From: Craspedostauros australis | Taxonomy: Eukaryota > Bacillariophyta > Bacillariophyceae > Mastogloiales > Achnanthaceae | Assembly: GCA_026770025.1 (NCBI GenBank) | Contig: JAMXDE010000012.1 | Location: 558,001-622,000 of the forward strand | DNA: 64,000 nucleotides | Reading direction: 5' to 3' | Shown here: one piece after another, positions 42,501-51,153 of the stretch | Position numbering within the stretch: the stretch's first letter is position 1 | Layout: the number at the start of each line of letters is the position of its first letter | Program-made: the position numbers and the translations under genes | The notes under the pieces: generated by a model | What the model was told of the DNA's origin: nothing | Seen by the model: only the letters and a program-made list of their open reading frames with translations | Database searches by the model: none

Positions 42501-43815
42501 AGCAAACATAGGAACAGAGACAAGAACAAGAAGAGCACCACCGCTTAAGCCACCAACGCAACGCGCGCAGCCCAAACCAACAGAGGCCGAAATTGAAGCC
42601 AAGACATCTGTGCCAGTGACGAAGACGAAGGCTCCAACACTGTTGAAGCAGAGCAAGACAGAACCTCCAGCAAAACGCTCGCTGACCCCTCCAACGAAAC
42701 TCCCTTCATCAATTGAATCCACGAACATTCCAGATGGCCAGCGGAAAACGACCTCAACATTACAGCTTCCAAAGCAGATTGCCGCACCAAGCAAATCACC
42801 CTCAGTGCCGCCGCCACAAGCAAGGACTGCGCTAAACTTGAAAGTTGTGCCAAGAGCATTCCCTCCCTCAAAGCCAGCCCCGGCAACGGCGATCGTTCAG
42901 CCATCACCAAAAACTGCACAAACCAGCAATCTATCGCTATCCGTCTCCCGTGCATCTCCGCGCCCACCTCCTCCTGCTGCCTCTTCGCAGCCTGCTACTC
43001 CGCACACCTCAATGCCATCGCCAACACCAACGGTAGCTGATGCCACAACGATTCGCTCAAAGATTCCTGCAGGAGCAGCCGCAATCGCCTCAAAACAGGA
43101 ACCACAAAAAACACCCACGGCAAAGAGCGTCGATGTTCCACGACCGGCACCGCCGCTGGTGACAAGTCGATTGGTACCTCCTTCACCCTCCAAACGACCA
43201 CCCAGACTGGATTTGCAAAGCTCCTCCGCTACAAAACCTGCTGGTTCTCGATTCCTCAAGTTAGCGACGACCCCGGTGGGTGGCCGTTCCAAGATTCCCT
43301 CGTCGAGTCCATCATCCCGCGAGGAGCTGAAATCGAAGGGCCTTCGGTTGTTCCAAACCCAACGCAAGGAACCGAGTCCGACCAACGAACGCCAACGATT
43401 GCTGAGCCAAGGACACCAGCTGTTCCTCAAATCGCGGCAGAACCAACCGAAGCCACCTTCGGGTCTCAGGCCCGCGAGTCGCCTCCAACTGCCATCCAAA
43501 GCAGGCGCAAGACCAAGCACCACAGGATCTCCTTCGTCGTCGCTGTTGTCGGTGTCAAGGCCGTCGCCCCCACCAAGGCCTTTATCAAAGCTGGCCACGC
43601 CCAAAGCCGCATCAACACTGACAGGGACCACAAAGCTTGCAAGCCGAATTTCGACAACCGCAGGCAGCGCAGGTCCAGCACCGCCACCACCCCCGAAACC
43701 GGCGATGATCGGCAGCACCACGAACAAGCCCACGGTGCAAAAGCTGTCTATTGAGACTGATGACGGAGGTGGTGAAGATACTGGGTGGGGCTTTGATGAC
43801 TTCGATGACTTCTAG
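36553..43815 (+). CDS. NBAS/Sec39-like giant protein with C-terminal UBA domain
   Basis: Single open frame of 2420 residues. The first ATG in frame is at 36553 (MNASQLGLVSQ). The first ~150 residues are polar, with GGGFFSFLFG. Residues ~150-800 look like a degenerate WD-type propeller. From ~880 the protein is alpha-solenoid: LGSYELLCQLYGAAPLTHHF, HDFVTTLQLLSSLPISIDPQ and IYCHLLPVAVQF resemble the Sec39 domain of human NBAS. The segment around EDVWTKAELCQSLLSKLQ resembles the later NBAS solenoid. Residues ~1887-1938 are a clear UBA domain (LVAQLQSRGYSENGAKRALI, then ATGGRQIDVALRWAIEHSMD). The remaining ~480 residues are P/S/T/K-rich, ending in the acidic-aromatic tail DTGWGFDDFDDF. NBAS/Sec39 is part of the NRZ/Dsl1 tether for Golgi-to-ER vesicles and binds Upf1 in animals. 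The UBA domain is sure; the NBAS assignment is moderate. Confidence 0.65.
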   Translation: MNASQLGLVSQGQPLLVDAQFLIDDDANGDAGDLSQPSNARASQQGRSAASGSMSSSVQQELTRTYETFADLYPNPRLVEEARERDTLIQASSAASHAKFQSSKPKPKSGGGFFSFLFGSSAADDASDANQRAGHGVNQDDDNNDGDDDGPIIYIEPSLDDVNDSVCGTSVGLDTSCIPDEAHSVARFQMASAKTHGAGPNVARQRVDIPANTVDGAPTPTHVIVGLGTIAEIDADGNPSLVLHTRDRDRLLDFANHAPSSTPFRLQYARAATLSNHCIAISWGFGDGIIVIYHKLLLDGHLLLEPMTYCKPSPAVVDNLEGVGGTFLDDGDHHSGSPLILVTDMIPLTVDARVSIPAASASATGQQQDTNGNDPAHVEMQVVPLCTLAVSRLGGYIELMPLPPPMITAGLLTPETYPLPKWPKIKRNAHYAMGLLRDDIINGIVALTTNEYHSDIVCLSAFRTCVDPSTTWNNEDYPDGPPAEFVLAATGSGESGHATVTFWSVGTTLKKSLTDVAKQGQDDPNNGGGSGGQMQPQQAPIFHLHATLSEAITTPTGADASIFATRRIANRWRAPRKVELKPDIADATAEGSPSISAGAARGKRSAVVTSITTSSPIVAMKFSGLTDEFHHDTPKMAIMDCNGGLTILDCGALDRFASQTLTVDEYSVFRRQDDTTDAFPLVVTVTSRSQFLHRMLKVTKGKPPNILSFAWQHYQHSDDGFGAEESTEVMPSIACLCAAPRALIICPLSQLPSDLPEMQMQASKSSQSIALVKFPKGTCAAMIGLRQNIAFFMYQRASNASCKQLRAFALQHLNPFAVVQLLATSGRHADAIQAAEQLSATERSELDGIIQQCHRSLWETDKDIRSLSQCTDLEYIFQQTNSALMGEPQDNKTTLEGIRDVCKVALHVTAQFDDEASRQQQHYITDCLIRLGSYELLCQLYGAAPLTHHFQKFFVSQNITDLAVHFAKEGDILALTIIMFRHKHDFVTTLQLLSSLPISIDPQIYCHLLPVAVQFTVDDHFMPDYTEEYQPKHISLLPQYMVQKHEVALVNDTADEKMVLAARSALSSATETSDAAVLLLEWCIQRVADTRLLVGSDLFAYQLCEIGINCVASLRSDIQQNPALIDLHKCLQSSKTEIESLRSVVEIGVTDDVASSVESHVALLDSDAVMSSSEDTPDLVETLVRTAQELQRMDGEASKTLRPLLEKAFAVGSDTFEGDVDAAIALHCQQLLSRCFDVKNNRFGSDDDVIAQVMQSLRTSALIVCASSTALTKEERLIREKEAMAKLTIRLIHEYISLLVDVAVPSSDVRNILDLFWQMYESLPASLPSELSGDEVWIAIGGKMNGVYRSLICLDIFLRWPTCNAFDCASMLSSPTTSAVHDGKEIAGNIAVTSTACARLCQAFLSQVDIIPLDDHLLIIPSLLNDLLSDIEEMFVAANGTLEGDRSRMVKVICDALVRPLLEREAFQIAHSIIKSLQSSGANIEAISNQVLCFLHEAIYDDGHMQDRLYAAQICQDVLCTGLLPPNATFAQMKRHMDASNFIHSSLLPGAQGTQLMPGDIQTMAPLDVVSKAIVQSSVYHILDGNWQTEAESSQANQQIRDGSALGSADHASHDGFRDGGRSTLLPPPEKKTLVLCKILDIGDADDIFAAKMLLVNFLLNEESYGAVAAMCRTFIRQLDIAVNTRDLKCSTVIHVTASIVGNAKYEDVWTKAELCQSLLSKLQGVVISSDGSDISVIRDVHAKLMHETSVFSTAMAKQRAVRPPDRPIVRAFHHTQMKYGSDIHALFTDLSMQGAEGMMHDALLDTLCRLLMYWCISESLRPRLYVNVAETIDLREVLALSVAIMFHIPSSKTAKLCKEELQKTLKGEADKVATIKRFSRASHPIVPKADLVAQLQSRGYSENGAKRALIATGGRQIDVALRWAIEHSMDKNFNNPIVHLRKIDDPSIDSVAIQDLRLALVDKKAPVVAKKPPPPLPPAATAANIGTETRTRRAPPLKPPTQRAQPKPTEAEIEAKTSVPVTKTKAPTLLKQSKTEPPAKRSLTPPTKLPSSIESTNIPDGQRKTTSTLQLPKQIAAPSKSPSVPPPQARTALNLKVVPRAFPPSKPAPATAIVQPSPKTAQTSNLSLSVSRASPRPPPPAASSQPATPHTSMPSPTPTVADATTIRSKIPAGAAAIASKQEPQKTPTAKSVDVPRPAPPLVTSRLVPPSPSKRPPRLDLQSSSATKPAGSRFLKLATTPVGGRSKIPSSSPSSREELKSKGLRLFQTQRKEPSPTNERQRLLSQGHQLFLKSRQNQPKPPSGLRPASRLQLPSKAGARPSTTGSPSSSLLSVSRPSPPPRPLSKLATPKAASTLTGTTKLASRISTTAGSAGPAPPPPPKPAMIGSTTNKPTVQKLSIETDDGGGEDTGWGFDDFDDF

Positions 43816-44376
43816 AGAGACGGACATGCAGCAGGCCGGGAGCGGATGTGCTATACACAGGACGAATACTTGCCACATGCCGTTCTCCTCAATTCAAACT
43901 TCTTTCAGAATAAGTTGTGGTGGTGGTGTTGCGACAACAGTGATACGAAGTAGAGCATGGCGATGTACCATACAGAACAGAAAGGGTATTTAATCGTAAA
44001 GAACGCTAACCAACACTCTGAGAGATGAAAATGGGCAATATGTGTAGGGAGGACATCCGTAGCTGTTGCTTCCTGCATGGGTACAGTGGACCTCACAACC
44101 TCCTCGCACACCACAACGCGAAAGAAAGCAAAGAAGTTGTCACTGGTCTCCAGCCTCGAGTATGACACCAAATGGATAATACAAGTGCTAGAGTGCATCT
44201 GACACAGCGAAGCCCAGCAGTCACAGTAGCGTACCAGCGCACTGCATTGAAGAAGGACAAGTATGCACCATTGGTTGATCGTTGATCGTGTGCAATGTGT
44301 CTGTCGTTTGGTGCCATAATCCATCCATGTCCGTATTCATATCTGTATTCGTTTCCATATGAGTATGATTGCATGC
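43816..44376. other. Convergent 3' intergenic region
   Basis: About 560 bases between the stops of the NBAS-like gene (+) and Rpt6 (-). Presumably 3' UTRs; no other feature seen. Confidence 0.5.
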
Positions 44377-45863
44377 CTACTTCCATAATCGCTGGAGACT
44401 GACATTGGAATCGCTTTCCTTCTTCATGACCTTGGCGACGGCCATCTCAAAGTCCTCCTGCGTGACGTGAACACGACGCTCTCGCAAGGCGAACATACCC
44501 GCCTCTGTGCACACGGCCTTACATTCGGCTCCGCTGGAGTTGCTCATCTTCTCCGCGATGACTTTGAGGTCGATGTTACGCAGCAGGTTCATCTTTCTGG
44601 AATGAATCTTCATGATGGCCACTCGGTTTTCGACGTTGGGATTGGGGAACTCGATCTTTCTGTCGATTCGGCCAGGACGCAACAAGGCCGGGTCGAGGAT
44701 GTCAATTCTGTTGGTGGCCATGATGACCTTGATGTTCTGCGCTGGTTCGAAACCGTCGAGCTGGTTGAGGAGCTCGAGCATGGTGCGCTGCACTTCGGAG
44801 TCTCCCCCACCACCGCCACCGCCACCACGGGAGCTTCCGATGGAATCGATCTCGTCCATGAAGATGATCGATGGCGCTGCTTCTCGTGCCATGACGAAAA
44901 GCTCGCGGACCATGCGGCTACCTTCTCCGATGTATTTCTGCACAAGCTCTGCTCCGGAAACGCGGATGAAGGTACAGTCTGTGTGATGCGCCACGGCTCT
45001 CGCGAGCAAGGTCTTTCCCGTTCCTGGAGGTCCGTACAGCAGGACACCCTTGGGCTGAGCCACACCGAGGGATTCGAAGAGTTCTGGGTGCTTGATGGGG
45101 AGCTCGATGACCTCCTTGATCTCCATGACCTGCTTTTCCAGACCGCCGATCATGTCGTACGTGCTGTCCGGCACCTTCTCCACCTTCATGAGGCTGACGA
45201 GGGGGTCCACCTTGGTGGGGAGGATCTTGTGCAGCGTGTAGGAGTCGTTGCGCAGCGCCACTCTCGTGTTGGGCACGAGGTCCTTGATGCTGACCTCCTT
45301 CTCGTCGAGATCCACCACGTACTTTCCCTCCGGGTTGATCTTGACCAGGACCTTGTTCTGTCCCATCTGCTTGACGACTTCTCCCACGAAACTTCCTGGC
45401 TCCTGCAGATGATGCAGCTCCTCTCTCAGCATGCGTACCTTGGCATTCAGCTCGTTGCGTCGCGCCTTCAGACGTTGCAGGTCAGACGTTCGACCTGTCA
45501 CCACCTGCGAGTACAGTTGTAGTTGTAGTTGCAGTTGTGTGATCGTGTTCGTTCATTTGGTTGTCCCGTCGTTTGTGGGTACGGTCCAGCAGCACAGCAC
45601 AACAAGGCATGGCACAGTATGGCATGACACGGCATGAGCGGCGGCAAAGAAGGAGGAAGGCTCGGCGTCAGTCACCATGGCTGAATACAACAACAACAAT
45701 CCACGCTCCACATCAGGTTCAGGTTGATTGCATGCCAACATCGTCTTCCACAGCACACGGCACTCACATCGTTCAGGTCCCTGACTTTGGAGGCATAGTA
45801 CTTTGCCATGCTTCCAGAGTCGCCTGTCGCGTCTTTCGATTCGTCCACAATGTCCATCGTCAT
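44377..45863 (-). CDS. RPT6: 26S proteasome regulatory AAA-ATPase subunit Rpt6 (PSMC5)
   Basis: Two exons read on the minus strand, 45863-45768 and 45504-44377, joined in phase 0 (GAT/GTGAGT...TCGCAG/GTGGTG), giving 407 residues. The join restores the N-terminal coiled coil at its expected length: ...[11 protein letters not shown] + [20 protein letters not shown], the same spacing as yeast Rpt6. The OB-fold follows, then the AAA domain with Walker A GPPGTGKT (~190), Walker [10 protein letters not shown], the second region of homology [20 protein letters not shown], and C-terminal [15 protein letters not shown] and DSTYD are diagnostic of this subunit. Rpt6 is one of six ATPases of the 19S base that unfold substrates and open the 20S gate. 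A poly-glycine stretch (8 G) after GSSRG is slightly longer than in yeast. Very sure. Confidence 0.97.
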
Positions 45864-46626
45864 GTTGGGAGGTTCGTTCGTTTCTTCCTTCTTGCGCTCA
45901 CTCGCTTCTGTGTTTGTTTGTGTGGCAATGGTGTTGTCACTTGTTCGATGATCCAGCAGCAGTGGTTGCGTTGTGCTGTGCTGTGTTGTGTTGTGTTGTG
46001 TTGTGTTGTGAATGGCAACTGTCACAAGATCGATTCAGGAGAGAGAGGGAGTTGTTGATGATGCGGAGGGTTCTGGGGGTGCTGACGAAGGCCACCACGA
46101 GAGAGGGTGGATGCTTCGGTATCTTGTTTGGGTGTTGTTGTTGGCGTTGTTGTTGCGCCGCGACATGTTGCGCATGGAGCTGCCGTGGTTGTCCCGCTTC
46201 GAAATCGTCTCCTTTCGAACCTTGTGGAAAAACACGACGATTGATCAACTGGACTACAACGAACTGCCGAATGATGAACACGACTGAAATAGTAATACGA
46301 CTGAAGTCACGAGTGCTACGCAGACACGAACAGAGACGCAACACACGATCGTGACGCCTTGTGTTCTTTGTGCCATCCATACCTTGAGCTACTACTCATG
46401 CCGATACAATTGCTACACAGACGCATGTTGGAACTATTCGTCCGTCTGTTCGTTGTGTTGGAGCTGTGTTACGGTTTCATTTAGTTGTTACAGGGATGCC
46501 ATCCAATCTGGCTGTTGTTTGTTGGTCATCTGAAATCAGCCGTTCCACCGCTCACAATTGCGGTTAGCGGTTCACGCGATACGTAGTGGTGATGATGAGG
46601 AAAGAGAGAGTGCATCGATTGGTTGT
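45864..46626. other. Region between Rpt6 start and transketolase end
   Basis: About 760 bases. It holds the Rpt6 promoter and leader, including a GTGTT repeat at 45971-46010, and the transketolase 3' UTR. Both genes are on the minus strand. No further gene seen. Confidence 0.5.
45971..46010. repeat. 5-bp repeat in the Rpt6 leader
   Basis: About eight copies of GTGTT/GTGCT, about 110 bases upstream of the Rpt6 start codon. Confidence 0.85.
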
Positions 46627-49600
46627 TTAGGCCATGCTCTCGATCTCTGCCTTGAGGTTTTCGGCGGTCATGCCGTACTCCTTCATGACGATGTCACCTG
46701 GGGCGGACATACCGAACTTGTCAACACCAACGACCTTGCTGGCGTACTTGTACCAGAGTCCGGAAACACCGGCCTCCATTGCGATTCTCTTCGTGCACGA
46801 CGATGGGAGGACCTCCTCCTTGTACTCATCGGACTGACGGTCGAAGACGTCGAGGCATGGCATGGAGACGACGCGGGCACCTGGCATATCAGCGGCGACG
46901 GCGATGGCGTGCTGGAGCTCGGAACCGGCGGCCATGACGATGAGGTCGAGGTCGGCGGTCTCCTTCTTGGCGACGTATCCTCCCTTGAGGGCACCGGCAC
47001 GGCGCTCCATGAAGTCCATGTCGTTGTTCTGGGCCATGTTCTGGCGGGAGAAGATGAGGGCGGTTGGTCCGTCCTTGCGTGTCACGGAGCTGACCATGGC
47101 GGCGACGGTCTCCTCGGCGTCACCTGGGCGGTAGACATCGAGGTTTGGAATGACGCGGAGTCCGGAGACGGTCTCGACAGGCTGATGGGTTGGTCCATCC
47201 TCACCGACACCGATGGAGTCGTGTGTGAGGACGTACGAGACGCGGTTCAGCTCGGAGAGGGAGGCGACGCGGATGGTTGGGCGGAAGTAGTCGACGAAGA
47301 CGAGGAAGGTGGATCCGGAGACCTTGAAGAGTCCGTGGAAGGCGAATCCGTTCATGATGGATCCCATGGCGTGCTCGCGGATACCGAAGTACAGGTTCTT
47401 TCCGCTGTAGCTCTTGTCGAAGCCGGCTCCGAAGTTGCCACCGTCGTTGATGTAGTTACGGCACGATCCGTGGAGATCGGCGGATCCGGAGATGTAGTTT
47501 GGCACGAGGTCGGCGATGTGCTGGATGATCTTGTTTCCGGAGACACGGGTGGCCTCGGCGTCAGTTCCCATCTGTGGGATCTCGGCGATCATGTCAGCGG
47601 CTGGCATGACGTTGTCGTTGACGGCATCGTCAAGCTGCTTGGCGAGCTCTGGGTTGGCCTCGGACCAGGCGGCGAAAGTCTTCTGCCACTCGTCGTAGTC
47701 GGCCTTGTTGTTGTCCTGGACCTGCTGGAAGTAGTCGCGGGTTCCCTCGGAAACGAACCACTTCTCACCGTCTGGGAGGCCGATGTTCTTCTTGGCCTTG
47801 TCGACGTATGGGACACCGGCCTCTCCGTGAGCGGCGTTGGTTCCCTCGGTCTCCTCCATACCCTTTCCGATGATGGTGTTGCACTTGATGAACTTTGGCT
47901 TTCCGTTGTTGTTGGCCTTAGCATCGGCGATGGTCTGCTCGACGACCTCGAGGTCGTGTCCATCGATGTCATAGGTGTCCCAACCGTAGGCCTCGTATCT
48001 CTTGATGATGTCCTCGGACTGGGTGTACTCGGCCATCTTGTCGAGGGTGACCTCGTTGGCATCGTAAAGGATGACGAGGTTGTCGAGCTTTTCGTGGGCG
48101 GCGAAGGCAGCGGCCTCGGCGGAGACACCCTCCTGGAAGCAACCATCTCCGGCAAGGGCGAAGACGTGGTGATCGAAGATCTTGTGGTCCTCGGTGTTGT
48201 AGACGGCCTCGGCCATCTTCTCGGAGGCGGCGAAACCAACGGCGTTGGCGACACCCTGTCCGAGCGGTCCGGTGGTGCACTCGATTCCTGGAGTGTTGTG
48301 CTCGGAGCTTGGGAACTCTGGGTGACCTGGGGTCATGGAGTGGTGCTGACGGAAGTTCTTGAGCTCATCGATTGGGAGATCGAATCCGGCAAGGTTGAGC
48401 CAGGAGTACAGGAACATGGATCCGTGTCCGGCGGAGAGGATGAAGCGGTCACGGTTGACCCAGGTTGGGTCGGCGGCGTGGTAGTTCATCTGGGATCCGT
48501 AGAGAACGGCTCCGATCTCGGCGGCACCGAGTGGAAGACCCATGTGTCCGGAGTGAGCAGCGGCGATGGAGTCCATGGCAAGACCACGGGCCTCGTTGGC
48601 GGCGGTGGCAAGGGCGGTCTTGGTGTCAGCATCGATGGCGCTGGCCATCTGGAGCTCCATGTTCTGTTGGAGGTGAGGTTCATTTGTTCGATTGCCAAGG
48701 TGGGAGTAGTTGCAATTGTGTTCATGTGAAGTAGTTTGCGGGGTTGATGTGATGAAAGCCGTGATGGTTGCAATTGACGACGATCGATTGATTGGGGCGA
48801 GATGTTTGACGCGATACGGTAAGCGAATAAGAGATGATGGTGAGAACATTGTGTCAATTTGAATTGGAGCGTTTGCAGTTTGCCATGATGCGGGAGATGT
48901 ATCGTAAAGGAGGAAAGTGGAGTCGGCGATGTCCGGATTGCTGGTGTGCGTGAGAATTGTTTTGCGGTTGGACCAGGCTGTTTTTTGTGGCCATGGCGTC
49001 GCGAGACAATCTTGTGACGTTTGTCTGTCTGAGAGGAGCGAAGATTTCGAGGAAGTTCGTTGATGCGCACGAAAATTCCATTTGAGCATGTCGACCGTCT
49101 GTGCATTCGGAATGATGGTGGCGGCGCCTTCGAAGGTCGGGTGTGGTTTCTTCTTGTGTTGGCCATTGAGTCGACTGTTCGGATGGTAAACGACACGGTG
49201 GTCCTTGCCTACTGCTTCCATTGTTATGATTACTCAGTCTCAACAGGCGCAACGTGCGTGCACAAGGAATGGCCCATGATGATGGTTCGTTGCGACATGT
49301 GTCGGATCGATACCATGCACCAATTGGACCATTTAAATGCCGCTGCTGCTGCTTGGCGATGTCCCTCTTCGCAGCCTCTTCATATTATATTCGCTACGAC
49401 CATGGCCTGTTGTGTGCCTCGTTGTCTGTCGCTCCTCTCCCCACATTATCGCCTCGGGCATCTGTGCACCTGTCCAATCGTTCGCACCAAGTCATGTGTC
49501 GTGTCATGCCGCGGCGACGATGAGAATCCTCAATGAATTCCGTCGGTGACATCAAGACAAGATCCAACTCCCACCCATCGCATCAACCCTTCCACACTCC

Positions 49601-49733
49601 ATCCCAAAAATCAATCGAACTGGTTCCACTTCACTCAACGTACCTGGCGGACGCCGAACTTGGCTGGGGCGGTGAATCCGTGGACGCCGGAGGCGACGAC
49701 GGCGCCGATGAGAGCGATAGCAGAGAACTTCAT
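46627..49733 (-). CDS. Transketolase, plastid-targeted
   Basis: Two exons read on the minus strand: 49733-49644 (30 codons) and 48663-46627, joined in phase 0 (CAG/GTACGT...CAACAG/AAC) across a 980-base intron, giving 708 residues. Exon 1 is MKFSAIALIGAVVASGVHG/F followed by TAPAKFGVRQ: an ER signal peptide with phenylalanine at +1 and a short basic transit-like part, as used by algae with red secondary plastids. Exon 2 is full transketolase: AHSGHMGLPLG, SAGHGSMFLYS, the thiamine-pyrophosphate motif starting GDGCFQEG (~202) and closing at YDANEV, then the pyrimidine-binding domain (GIREHAMGSIMNG) and a C-terminal domain. It moves two-carbon units between sugar phosphates in the Calvin cycle. 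Codon use is strongly biased, as expected for a highly expressed gene. The frame stays open upstream into the intron by chance; the spliced model explains targeting better. Confidence 0.93.
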
Positions 49734-51153
49734 TTTGGGTTTCGTTCGAGAGGTCTCTTGATTTTGTGTGGATCCTGGGATCGTGATGATGGTGATGAGG
49801 GACTGTGGTTTGGTGCGTACTGCGAGGTGCTCGTACGCGCGTAGTTGTCAACGTACTCGTTGTCGCAAGCACCTTCAGTTCGTTCTCCACGCACGTTGTT
49901 GCCCCACGTCCTTCACCCTCGTTCGTTTTGGTTGGTGATGATTTTCATCGGGGAATCTTCGGTGGATGACATGCCACGCAGAAAAAACGCACTGTCGTTG
50001 TTTTGCCAGTGACACGCACAACCGCAGATTCGAGACTGACGTTGTCGCGCGCATACGCACCGGTTTTCCGCGCACCGTTGTTGGTCGTTCGAGTCAATTC
50101 AGTCTGTCGTATCGCAAAGTGCGTCATCTCTGTTGAATGCGTGACACCTTATTCGTGCCAAAAGATACGCAGCTCACGCACCAAGCTTCTCTGGATGCCT
50201 TGTGCTGTCTCTCCATTTGGCCACAGCCAACCAAAATGCCCTTGGTCGGCATCGCCATGACTTGTGCATTTTCGTTTGTTGATCTCCCCCAGCTCATCGC
50301 CACAGCTTCGCCTGCACTTGATGACTTGAGGGGCTCTTATTCCCTCCCATCCACAAGACATCCTGGCATTTACCATGCGACTACTCCACTTGCATGTGGA
50401 GAGTACTCTATTCGTACCATTCTGTCTATTGGTGTTGCCACTTGTCGCTTTGTGCTTCGCAAGGGAGTGCGATGTGATGTGGGCTGTGCTCACCTTTCTT
50501 GTTGTTGGAGTGCGAGGATTCGATTGTGCCATCGCGTAGAGACAGCCGACCGTTCAACTCTGCATGTTTCTTCCTCAAGCAAAACATAATATAATAGAAT
50601 ACTATTTTGACTCTGCGCTGTTGTGTAAAATGTAATGATCGTCTAGTCTCTATGTATTGGAGTGTTTCACTGTCCTGGGATACCAGCGCCCCGACTGGTC
50701 TTGCCAGTTCTCGAATCGAGAGAGAGAGAGCTGCATTGTAGAGTATGTAGTCGTTTGCCGTACGATGTGTTGCGACGCGGAGGTGTTGGATCTTCGTCAT
50801 GCCCAATTAGAGTTGAGATGTTCGCGATTGGGCATGTGTCTGGACGATAACGATGGGTAGAAATGAAATCTGTGTCGCGCTTTGGTGGTGTATTCGTCCG
50901 GGTAGCTAGTTCGTACGAGTACGTACTTGTACCATACGGTTCCTCGTACTGTCTCCCTCTCTGGAGAGAGTGACCTCGAGTATGCCTTGTCACCATCGTG
51001 TGAGTGACAGATCCGAAGATGTGTCCACGGACAGGACATGCAAGGAACATTGGAATTTTGCAATGACGGCCATCCGCAATGGCCACAGGCATTCCCAACA
51101 TCTCGCCAATGGAACCGAGATCTCGGCTGACAATAGCATTCACTGCAATGTCT
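49734..51153. other. Transketolase promoter and 3' region of the EF-hand-like gene
   Basis: About 1.4 kb. ORFs here match nothing known. Near 50580-50610 there is an AT-rich patch with a 17-bp palindrome-like word that recurs at 58924 (see findings), and near 50910-50945 a GTACGAGTACGTACTTGTAC cluster of GTAC palindromes. No RNA gene recognised. Confidence 0.5.
50590..50606. repeat. 17-bp AT-rich word, copy 1
   Basis: TATAATAGAATACTATT, containing the inverted pair AATAG/CTATT. An identical copy lies at 58924-58940. Both are intergenic. Confidence 0.7.

Noticed and set aside
46558..48729. 723-residue open frame antisense to transketolase
   Set aside because: Same cause: highly biased codons in a highly expressed gene leave the opposite strand free of stops. 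Composition (G, V, L, D, E) is an echo of the enzyme.
48664..49221. In-frame upstream extension of the large transketolase exon (to an ATG at 49221)
   Set aside because: It reads as low-complexity N/S/T/R sequence with no targeting signal. The spliced model adds a proper signal peptide with exact splice signals.
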